Shown here one piece after another: positions 1 through 4,836 of a stretch of 43,585 nt of DNA. Position numbers and translations under genes: made by a program. Below the pieces are notes generated by a model. It was given only the letters and a program-made list of their open reading frames with translations. It did not search any database and was not told the DNA's origin. The stretch comes from an uncultured Clostridia bacterium (lineage in GTDB: Bacteria > Bacillota > Clostridia > Lachnospirales > CAMVHY01), in NCBI GenBank assembly GCA_947427385.1, contig CANEHT010000009.1, forward strand, positions 1 through 43,585, written 5' to 3'. Position 1 is the first letter of the stretch; each line of letters begins with the position of its first letter.

Positions 1-20
1 ACATAAAATTTCCCCTTTCG

Positions 21-161
21 TTAAATTATTTGTCTAACAAAAGGTGGTCTCTTCAGGCATTTTTTTGTGCTAAAAAACAGAATAACAACTGCAAGAAAAA
101 TAGTAAAAGCAATAGCGAAAATTAAAGTCAAAATAATAATTAATGCAATTAAATATTCCAT
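21..161 (-). CDS. small hydrophobic membrane peptide (46 aa), possible type I toxin-like
   Basis: An ATG frame of 46 codons preceded at a good distance by a GAGAGGTG Shine-Dalgarno motif. The peptide starts MEYLIALIIILTL, carries one continuous hydrophobic segment (about residues 3-30) and ends in a basic, proline-containing tail (KKCLKRPPFVRQII). One transmembrane helix plus a cationic tail is the general shape of holin-like or type I toxins, but I do not recognise a specific family. A CCTC stretch about 10 bases upstream of the Shine-Dalgarno could pair with its GAGG, a weak four-base hairpin that might limit translation. No antisense RNA could be identified for it. The window edge hides whatever follows. 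Confidence 0.5.
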   Translation of the reverse strand: MEYLIALIIILTLIFAIAFTIFLAVVILFFSTKKCLKRPPFVRQII

Positions 162-381
162 ATGCACACCTCTCAACTTTCGGGAGGATTAACAACCGCC
201 TACCGTTTTTAGCAATATCCTTTTATAGATATTTTGTAGAATCACAGTAAAAATTTTTACAAAAATCAAAGGTTAGAAAAGAAAAAAGGTATACGAAATT
301 TTTTATTGGTTATACTTAACTTATCTTGCTTATTTTCATGTTAATGTTGAAATTAAGCAAAGTTAAGCATTGTTTTTATAC

Positions 382-410
382 TTGACTTTGTTTAATTTAG
401 ATTTTATAAT
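382..410 (+). promoter_or_regulatory. sigma-A promoter of antisense RNA 1
   Basis: TTGACT, a 17-base spacer and TATAAT: an almost perfect housekeeping promoter. The following bases (TTTAGTAACAA) are the same as those after the matching promoter of the second module at 2876-2904. No protein frame follows before the terminator at 452-486, so the product should be a short RNA starting near 417. Confidence 0.8.
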
Positions 411-416
411 ATATTT

Positions 417-487
417 AGTAACAAGAAAAGATAAAGTTTAAGATGACTCACAAAAAACCTGCAGTCGCCACTGCAGGTTTTTTCTAT
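417..487 (+). ncRNA. antisense (antitoxin) RNA of module 1, about 70 nt
   Basis: Bounded by the promoter at 382-410 and the terminator hairpin at 452-486, it has no coding capacity. Bases 426-448 are a direct repeat of plus-strand 567-594, the complement of the peptide ribosome-binding and start region, so this RNA can base-pair with the translation start of the peptide mRNA. It can also pair through the shared terminator. The repeat copy here lacks five bases (GTTTC) that the other copy has at the start codon, so the duplex would carry a bulge. The layout is that of RNA II of the Enterococcus par locus. Transcript ends are inferred from sequence only. Confidence 0.65.
452..486. terminator. 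bidirectional terminator shared by peptide mRNA and antisense RNA 1
   Basis: A perfect inverted repeat built on AAAACCTGCAG / CTGCAGGTTTT with a six-base loop, and A/T runs on both sides so it can work on both strands. The second module has a related hairpin (2802-2836) with the same GCAG/CTGC core. Confidence 0.85.
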
Positions 488-506
488 TAGACTTATTGTC
501 ATACAT

Positions 507-587
507 TTATCTATCAAGCCACTTGCGAATGTAGTAAGAAACTACATTTGCTACGATAGATAATATAAAAGATAAAGTTTGTTTCAA
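507..587 (-). CDS. Fst-like small hydrophobic peptide, type I toxin candidate (module 1)
   Basis: A 26-codon frame that starts with TTG at 587 and has GGGAG ten bases upstream. The peptide reads LKQTLSFILSIVANV then VSYYIRKWLDR: one hydrophobic helix followed by a basic, Trp-containing end. It is a clear homologue of the 28-aa peptide at 2700-2786 (shared pattern SFILSI.AN..SYYI.KWLDR), the main evidence that both frames are real genes. The C-terminal W-L-x-R pattern and size resemble the Fst/Ldr superfamily of membrane-acting type I toxins, as I recall that family. The leader contains TTCTCAA, which can pair with TTGGGAG over the Shine-Dalgarno, so translation may be blocked until refolding. 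The toxin role is inferred from architecture. Confidence 0.72.
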   Translation of the reverse strand: MKQTLSFILSIVANVVSYYIRKWLDR

Positions 588-645
588 GATGACTTAGCTC
601 CCAACATTGTTACAGATTGAGAAGTATGACAACTTACATATCTTA
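588..645 (-). promoter_or_regulatory. promoter -10 and structured leader of peptide 1
   Basis: On the minus strand TAAGAT (640-645) is followed after four bases by AAGTTGTCA. The second module has TAAAAT, four bases, then AAGTTGTCA at exactly the same 48-base distance from the TTG start. Between lie an anti-Shine-Dalgarno stretch (TTCTCAA) and the Shine-Dalgarno (TTGGGAG), able to pair over seven positions including wobble pairs. The -35 region is weak. Confidence 0.55.
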
Positions 646-723
646 ACATAAAAATATTTGGTTTTATATAAAACAATGTTATTGTTAATAAAGTTACAAT
701 TTCGTTGTGTATTTTTAAATTTA

Positions 724-739
724 TAAAAGTATACTTTTA
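724..739. repeat. perfect 16-bp palindrome, possible recombinase site
   Basis: TAAAAGTATACTTTTA is a perfect inverted repeat centred on an AT dinucleotide, about 150 bp upstream of a serine recombinase gene. Small serine recombinases bind imperfect palindromes next to their own genes and exchange strands at a central dinucleotide. The link to the recombinase is inference from position. Confidence 0.35.
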
Positions 740-824
740 CAAATAAAAAATCATAAACGAAAAATCAGCATTCTTTTTAACCGTAAATGTTTGAAATTTT
801 GTTTGTGAATGTCCAACGGAATAT

Positions 825-853
825 TTGATTTTTATGAACAGATTTTTTATAAT
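825..853 (+). promoter_or_regulatory. sigma-A promoter of the serine recombinase gene
   Basis: TTGATT, 17-base spacer, TATAAT, about 30 bases upstream of the ATG at 886. The Shine-Dalgarno is AAGAGG. Confidence 0.65.
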
Positions 854-885
854 TATTTGCAATAATAAAAAAGAGGTTTGTAAAA

Positions 886-1494
886 ATGAATAATCATATT
901 TACGGTTATGTTAGAGTTAGTACAAAGGAACAAAATTTAGATAGACAATTGATTGCTATAAAACAATATATACCGGACGAAAGGAATATAATAACCGATA
1001 AAGAAAGCGGCGAAAATTTAGATAGACAAGGTTACCAAATTTTACGAAATATGATTTTACGCAGCGGTGATACATTAATTATTAAATCACTTGATAGGCT
1101 AAGCCGCAATAAATCTGATATAAAACGTGAACTTGAATTCTTTAGGGAAAATAAAATCAGATTAAAAGTTATTGATTTACCTACAACTATGATTGAGTTG
1201 GAAGTTGGGCAAGAATGGGTATTTAACATGGTTAATAACATCTTAATTGAAGTTTTAGGTACAATTGCTGAACAGGAACGCATGAATATTAAATTACGTC
1301 AAGCCGAAGGTATTGCCGCTGCACATGCTAAAGGTATTAAATTCGGTAGACCTAGAGCTAAATTACCGGATAATTGGGATAGTGTTATTAATGACTGGAA
1401 AGCTGGCAATATTACTGCTGTTCACGCTATGAAATTAACTAATACTAAACGTACTACTTTCTATAAATTAGTTAAATTGAATTTTGTAAATTAA
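886..1494 (+). CDS. small serine recombinase (resolvase/invertase family)
   Basis: 202 residues, typical of the Hin/Tn3-resolvase class. The N-terminal catalytic domain begins YGYVRVSTKEQNLDRQ with the nucleophile serine in VRVST (about residue 12); the motifs SLDRLSRN and TIAEQERMNI..RQAEGI follow, and after FGRP a C-terminal helix-turn-helix (AGNITAVHAMKLTNTKRTTF..) should bind DNA. Such enzymes invert or resolve short DNA segments by a phosphoserine intermediate. The gene has its own promoter and a strong terminator and stands alone, with no partner transposase, among toxin-like and nuclease genes, which fits a relic of a mobile element or a plasmid-type resolution system. Its recombination sites are not known; a palindrome at 724-739 is a candidate. 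Confidence 0.93.
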   Translation: MNNHIYGYVRVSTKEQNLDRQLIAIKQYIPDERNIITDKESGENLDRQGYQILRNMILRSGDTLIIKSLDRLSRNKSDIKRELEFFRENKIRLKVIDLPTTMIELEVGQEWVFNMVNNILIEVLGTIAEQERMNIKLRQAEGIAAAHAKGIKFGRPRAKLPDNWDSVINDWKAGNITAVHAMKLTNTKRTTFYKLVKLNFVN

Positions 1495-1554
1495 AACTGA
1501 TATGTGACTTATTTTACTTTTTTTTCAGTAAATTAGGTACATATCAGTTTTTTT
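1493..1554. terminator. terminator between recombinase and Rpn gene
   Basis: AAAACTGATATGT and ACATATCAGTTTT form a 13-bp stem around a long loop, followed by a T-run. It can serve the recombinase gene (plus) and the convergent Rpn gene (minus). Confidence 0.75.
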
Positions 1555-1589
1555 ACGTGATTAACTTTTTGTATAGTAACAGTGTAGTT

Positions 1590-2465
1590 TTATTCAATAT
1601 ATTTGATTCCTCTGTTTTGTAATTCATTTATTATTTCTTCTTTATATTTTTCATCTAAACCTACATCTTCCATCGCTGATTTTACACTTATTCCATATTT
1701 TCCTACCAATTTGATTAATGTAGTTATTATACCTTTTTCTATACCTTTTTCTATTCCACTATCGTATGCACCTTTGATACATGCGTTGTAATCTTTTTGC
1801 GCTTTTTCCTGTTCTTCAGCTAATAATTTTGTTTTTTCATCTTGGCTTAGTTGTGCCAATACGCATACTTCTTTATTTAATTCCGGACTTTTTTGCGCTA
1901 TCATTTCAAACTCCTCCTCTTTTTTTGATTTTAAAAATGTTAGCCAATTCCATAGCTCACTTTTATCCTCATTTTGTGGCAACTTGGACAACTCAAGTGT
2001 ATTTATTTCTAATACATCAGTAAATTCTGAGCCGGTTGTTTTGTCATATAATCGATATGTATTATGGTAATCACTGTTCTCTTTAATTAACGTATAATCT
2101 GTAATTACTATGCTTATAACTTTTTTGATATTTGCATAGCTTTCACCTTTAGATATTTGTTCTGTTATCATCTTTGATGTATAAAATACTATTCTCTCAC
2201 GCATTTGCGGTACATTTACTATTTGGATTTCTATATCTATTGATATGCCATTCTTAGTTATTATTTTTATATCTAAGACGCCTAACTTATCATTTGGAGT
2301 ATAAAGTTTCAAATGTGGATCAACTATCTTTAACTCTTGATATTCATCTATTGAAATATTTAATACAGATTTTAAAAATGCTGTTAATATGTCTACATTT
2401 TTTTCGTCTCCAAAAATCATTTTAAAAATTAAATCTGATTTTGGTGACAAATATTCCTTACTCAT
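1590..2465 (-). CDS. Rpn family PD-(D/E)XK nuclease / putative transposase
   Basis: 291 residues with the hallmarks of the Rpn/PDDEXK_2 family: N-terminal SPKSDLIFKMIFGDEKN, then the nuclease core with Asp in LGVLDIKI and Glu/Gln in IDIEIQIV, followed by the family pattern RERIVFYTSKMITEQISKGESY. The C-terminal third is helical and includes an SGIEKGIEKG repeat common in these proteins. In Escherichia coli members promote RecA-independent recombination and are called recombination-promoting nucleases; in Clostridia they occur in many copies as accessory genes. The start (ATG at 2465) is supported by GGAGTAACAAT. No terminal inverted repeats were seen around it, so mobility of this copy is unproven. 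Confidence 0.9.
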   Translation of the reverse strand: MSKEYLSPKSDLIFKMIFGDEKNVDILTAFLKSVLNISIDEYQELKIVDPHLKLYTPNDKLGVLDIKIITKNGISIDIEIQIVNVPQMRERIVFYTSKMITEQISKGESYANIKKVISIVITDYTLIKENSDYHNTYRLYDKTTGSEFTDVLEINTLELSKLPQNEDKSELWNWLTFLKSKKEEEFEMIAQKSPELNKEVCVLAQLSQDEKTKLLAEEQEKAQKDYNACIKGAYDSGIEKGIEKGIITTLIKLVGKYGISVKSAMEDVGLDEKYKEEIINELQNRGIKYIE

Positions 2466-2619
2466 ATTGTTACTCCTATATCATTAGTTTATACATTATA
2501 TTTTATCATGTACCTATTAGTTTTTCAAAATCTTAGTTTAGTTTTAAACATGCCCAATAAAAATAAATTTTATATCAATAAATTTTTATCGCATTTATTT
2601 GCATCTATTTACATTTTAT
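2466..2619. other. non-coding AT-rich stretch
   Basis: No supported gene. It contains, at about 2533-2573, a degenerate copy of the antisense-RNA promoter region of module 2 (see repeat at 2886-2932), probably a leftover of an earlier module copy. Confidence 0.5.
2533..2573. repeat. left copy of a direct repeat flanking module 2
   Basis: The end of this stretch (ATGCCCAATAAAAATAAATT) recurs as ATGCCCAATAGCAATAAATT on the right side of the module, and TTTAG-rich sequence precedes both. The right copy contains the working antisense-RNA promoter; the left copy has lost the TTGACT hexamer. It looks like a remnant of a tandem or inserted copy. Confidence 0.5.
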
Positions 2620-2647
2620 TTGTTTTTAGATGTTTTAATGCTAAAAT
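2620..2647 (+). promoter_or_regulatory. promoter of peptide 2
   Basis: TTGTTT, 16-base spacer, TAAAAT. Four bases later comes AAGTTGTCA, shared with module 1, giving a leader of about 48 bases before the TTG start. Confidence 0.6.
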
Positions 2648-2663
2648 ATTAAAGTTGTCACAA

Positions 2664-2688
2664 CCCCATATTTAGGCAACGATTGGGG
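2664..2688 (+). promoter_or_regulatory. possible Shine-Dalgarno-sequestering hairpin of peptide 2
   Basis: CCCCA (2664-2668) can pair with TGGGG (2684-2688), which is part of the G-rich Shine-Dalgarno of the peptide gene. Module 1 has an equivalent pairing with different bases, so the structure rather than the sequence appears kept. Confidence 0.4.
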
Positions 2689-2699
2689 GGTGCATTATA

Positions 2700-2786
2700 T
2701 TGGATAAAATATTCTCGTTTATACTATCTATCATGGCAAATATAGCATCTTACTATATTTGCAAATGGTTGGATAGATGGTTTTAG
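2700..2786 (+). CDS. Fst-like small hydrophobic peptide, type I toxin candidate (module 2)
   Basis: A 28-codon frame starting with TTG at 2700 after an unusually strong GGGGGG Shine-Dalgarno. The peptide is LDKIFSFILSIMANIA followed by SYYICKWLDRWF: one transmembrane helix with a Trp/Arg-rich end. It matches the peptide at 507-587 at about two thirds of positions, including SFILSI, AN and SYYI.KWLDR. The gene faces a convergent short RNA across a shared terminator, as in the Enterococcus par (Fst) system. Family knowledge: Fst-type peptides insert in the membrane and are held back by an antisense RNA. Toxicity here is inferred. Translation probably depends on opening a hairpin over the Shine-Dalgarno. 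Confidence 0.72.
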   Translation: MDKIFSFILSIMANIASYYICKWLDRWF

Positions 2787-2801
2787 TGATAACCAGCCAA
2801 T

Positions 2802-2836
2802 AAAAAAAACGGCAGTTCATACCTGCAGTTTTTTTG
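2802..2836. terminator. bidirectional terminator of module 2
   Basis: AAAACGGCAG and CTGCAGTTTT form a stem (one mismatch) around a short loop, with A-run and T-run on the two sides. The core resembles the terminator of module 1. Confidence 0.75.
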
Positions 2837-2869
2837 TGCATCATATTGAATATTCTCGTTTTTGTTACT
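2802..2869 (-). ncRNA. antisense (antitoxin) RNA of module 2, about 68 nt
   Basis: Transcribed from the promoter at 2876-2904 toward the peptide gene and ending in the shared terminator. Plus-strand bases 2836-2858 are a direct repeat of 2690-2717 (GTGCAT.ATATTG ... ATATTCTCG), so this RNA is complementary to the peptide mRNA across its start codon. As in module 1, the copy in the RNA is five bases shorter exactly at the start codon. The repeat sequences of modules 1 and 2 are unrelated, so each RNA should recognise only its own mRNA. Ends are predicted. Confidence 0.65.
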
Positions 2870-2875
2870 AAACTT

Positions 2876-2904
2876 ATTATAAAATAAAGTTTAGCTAAAG
2901 TCAA
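2876..2904 (-). promoter_or_regulatory. sigma-A promoter of antisense RNA 2
   Basis: On the minus strand TTGACT, 17-base spacer, TATAAT, followed by GTTTAGTAACAA, as in module 1. Much stronger than the peptide promoter, as expected when the antitoxin RNA must be in excess. Confidence 0.8.
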
Positions 2905-2932
2905 GTATGCCCAATAGCAATAAATTTTATTA
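2886..2932. repeat. right copy of the direct repeat flanking module 2
   Basis: Pairs with 2533-2573 (shared ATGCCCAATA..AATAAATTTTAT). It overlaps the antisense-RNA promoter. Confidence 0.5.
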
Positions 2933-2951
2933 AAGAAAAAGGGGAAATATT

Positions 2952-3308
2952 ATGACTAATAAAAAACAAGATGAATTATCCATAATCGTAAATGCTAAAG
3001 ATTTATGTAACTATATATTTATAATAACTGATAAATCTCCGAAAAAATTCAGATTTTTTTTAGTTAGTCGCTTCCAAAATTTATCTCTTAATGTTCTTGA
3101 AAATATCTTTAAAGCTAATGAATTATATTTATCTAAATCTGATGAAGCAAATCAAAGATTTGAATACCAAAGAAATGGTTTAACTCAATTAAAATTACTT
3201 GGATATATTGTTCAACTCTCAAAAGATCAGAATTGTATTACTAAAAAACAATATGAACAAATAACAATGAAAATATCTGAATTTATGGCAGCAATGGTTA
3301 TATTTTAA
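2952..3308 (+). CDS. avd: Avd-like four-helix bundle protein (diversity-generating retroelement accessory), C-terminally altered
   Basis: 118 residues, all helical, with the pattern of Avd / four-helix bundle proteins: IVNAKDLCNYIFIITDKSPKKFRF, LSLNVLENIFKANELYL, RFEYQRNGLTQLKLLGYIVQLS and CITKKQYEQITMKISE. In diversity-generating retroelements Avd is a pentameric partner of the reverse transcriptase and binds the template RNA. Its Shine-Dalgarno is AAGGGGAAA. The usual C-terminal end after ISE is missing: the frame runs into reverse-transcriptase sequence in another frame and stops after a few residues, so a deletion has joined the two genes. The protein may still fold, but the system is probably dead. 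Confidence 0.7.
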   Translation: MTNKKQDELSIIVNAKDLCNYIFIITDKSPKKFRFFLVSRFQNLSLNVLENIFKANELYLSKSDEANQRFEYQRNGLTQLKLLGYIVQLSKDQNCITKKQYEQITMKISEFMAAMVIF

Positions 3309-3679
3309 AATGCGATATAAAAAAGTATTTTGCTAGTATAAACAGAAAAATTTTGAAGAAAATGCTTAAATGGTTTGGTCTATATTATTTAGATAAAATG
3401 GATAGACTAGTAAAAGAAAAATTGCAAATAAAACATTATACTCGTTACATGGATGATATGATTTTAATTCACAAAAGTAAAAATTACTTAAGAACATGTC
3501 TTAATGAAATACAAATATTTCCAATAAAAAATGGTGTTGATTGCTTAGGTTTTAGATTTTATTTAACTGTACAAAATATTACTCAAAGTTTAACTAGTTA
3601 TTGTGCTCATTTAAAACACAGTTATACTTACAAGTTAAAGAAAAAAATATTATCCGGATTCGTTTTGCAAAAGTCTTAA
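3281..3679 (+). pseudogene. internally deleted reverse transcriptase, DGR-type
   Basis: A single open frame with no start codon of its own at the left. It keeps separate blocks of a reverse transcriptase: NGYILKCDIKKYFASINRKIL (catalytic Asp in the CDIKKYF block), then WFGLYYLDKMDRLVKEKL, HYTRYMDDMILIHKSKNYL (the YMDD active site), IFPIKNGVDCLGFRFYLT, and a C-terminal block SYCAHLKHSYTYKLKKKIL. Sequence normally between the blocks is absent: about 130 residues remain of a family usually near 350. Each junction keeps the frame, which is odd for a pseudogene. The left end overlaps the avd gene out of frame. With Avd upstream, a diversity-generating retroelement is the likeliest origin; no template/variable repeat pair was found in the window. 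Confidence 0.75.
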
Positions 3680-3687
3680 TTAAAAAC

Positions 3688-3713
3688 CTTACTTTTCTTG
3701 AAAGAAAAGTAAG
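3688..3713. terminator. terminator downstream of spoIIIAD
   Basis: CTTACTTTTCT / AGAAAAGTAAG forms an 11-bp stem with a TGAA loop; on the minus strand it is followed by GTTTTTAATT. It closes the spoIIIA transcript directly after spoIIIAD. Confidence 0.7.
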
Positions 3714-3727
3714 CTTTTAAAGAAATA

Positions 3728-4111
3728 TCAAATCATATTTAAAATTATTTCTAATAAATCATTTAAAATTGGAATTGATGCAGACATAATTAAAATTTTA
3801 CCACCAACTTCAATTTTATCTGCAATAGATTTTTCACCGGCATCGATACAAATTTGTGATGCGAATTCACAGATATAAGTGATACCAATTATTTTAAATA
3901 ATATTGTGGGATAAACGGGATTGATATGAAAATTTTGTGTTATACTTTTTATTTCAATTAATACGTTATTTAATTCGAGAATGGTAAGAGAAAATATAAA
4001 AATACCTGACATTAAACTTAAAACAATTGCAAGTTCTTTGTTCTCATGCCGTAATAAAATTATTACAATTGCGATTATTATTCCGAATGCCGAAATTTTT
4101 GCTATAAGCAT
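3728..4111 (-). CDS. spoIIIAD: stage III sporulation protein AD
   Basis: 127 residues with three to four membrane segments (MLIAKISAFGIIIAIVIILL.., IVLSLMSGIFIFSLTILEL, TILFKIIGITYICEFASQICIDAGEKSIADKIEVGGKILIMSASIPILNDLLEII). The block YICEFASQICIDAGE..IA.KIE..GK..I is characteristic of SpoIIIAD. It is part of the SpoIIIA channel complex that links mother cell and forespore during engulfment. It starts eight bases after spoIIIAC with Shine-Dalgarno AGGTGAG. Length is close to the family norm, so the gene itself is intact, but spoIIIAE-AH, which normally follow in the same operon, are absent: a terminator and the mobile island come next. Confidence 0.93.
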   Translation of the reverse strand: MLIAKISAFGIIIAIVIILLRHENKELAIVLSLMSGIFIFSLTILELNNVLIEIKSITQNFHINPVYPTILFKIIGITYICEFASQICIDAGEKSIADKIEVGGKILIMSASIPILNDLLEIILNMI

Positions 4112-4119
4112 TTTCTCAC

Positions 4120-4314
4120 CTAAAGATTAAATAATTCGCGTACTGTCAAAAATAAATTGTTTATATGAGTAATAACGGAGAACAAAACGACAACTAAACC
4201 TGCCAAAGTTGTAAGCATAGCTTGTTCTTCACGGCCGGCACGTATCAAAACTTGATTCAAGACTGAGACTAAAATTCCGACGGCTGCAATTTGAAAAATG
4301 ATATTGATATCCAT
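4120..4314 (-). CDS. spoIIIAC: stage III sporulation protein AC
   Basis: 64 residues, two membrane helices with the conserved loop VLIRAGREEQAMLTTLAGLVVVL, which defines SpoIIIAC. Small membrane subunit of the SpoIIIA-SpoIIQ feeding channel. Shine-Dalgarno GAGGTG lies just upstream; the gene is nine bases after spoIIIAB and eight before spoIIIAD, clearly one operon. Confidence 0.94.
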   Translation of the reverse strand: MDINIIFQIAAVGILVSVLNQVLIRAGREEQAMLTTLAGLVVVLFSVITHINNLFLTVRELFNL

Positions 4315-4323
4315 TTTTTCACC

Positions 4324-4836
4324 TCAAATAAATATAATTACGATTAAAATTCCGAATAAAATTCCGAGATTACAATACAATTTTTTTTCATTTTGATATT
4401 TTGTTTCGAGCAGCGCAATTTTTTTTTCTAATTGATAAATTATTGTTTGCAAACTTTTTAATTGCAATTGACGGTCGATATTTGAAATTACATTGGCAAA
4501 AGAATTTAACGTTAAAATATCATCGCTGTCAATGTAAATATTTTGCGATACGGAATTTATCGAATCGATCCAAATATTTTTTGCACAGTTTGATTTTTTT
4601 TCAAGTTGTTTTGCAATTTGTGAAAATATTTCATGGACGAATGAGTTTGAGTTTCCAGAAATATTTTTTGCAGCTTCATATAAAGTTAATGCACCAAATT
4701 CTATTTCTGACTCTAAAATATTTAGAGCCATGCAAATTTTTTTTAAATCGTTAATATGAAATTTTATTTTCAATGCATTTTGTAATCCTAAAAGTGATGA
4801 TGAAATAAAAACTAAAATTGCGCCGATAATTTTCAT
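4324..4836 (-). CDS. spoIIIAB: stage III sporulation protein AB
   Basis: 170 residues: N-terminal membrane helix (IGAILVFISSSLLG), the family motif ALNILESEIEFGALTLYEAAKNIS, a long helical middle with coiled-coil character (QTIIYQLEKKIALLETKYQ) and a C-terminal membrane helix (LGILFGILIVIIFI). This matches SpoIIIAB, a GspF-like platform protein of the SpoIIIA complex. It overlaps the end of spoIIIAA by four bases, so translation is coupled. Confidence 0.93.
   Translation of the reverse strand: MKIIGAILVFISSSLLGLQNALKIKFHINDLKKICMALNILESEIEFGALTLYEAAKNISGNSNSFVHEIFSQIAKQLEKKSNCAKNIWIDSINSVSQNIYIDSDDILTLNSFANVISNIDRQLQLKSLQTIIYQLEKKIALLETKYQNEKKLYCNLGILFGILIVIIFI

Larger units (their letters stand above)
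588..885. other. mostly non-coding stretch before the recombinase
   Basis: Apart from the leader and promoter of peptide 1 (to about 645), the 16-bp palindrome at 724-739 and the recombinase promoter at 825-853, this AT-rich stretch shows no open frame with a ribosome-binding site. Confidence 0.6.
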
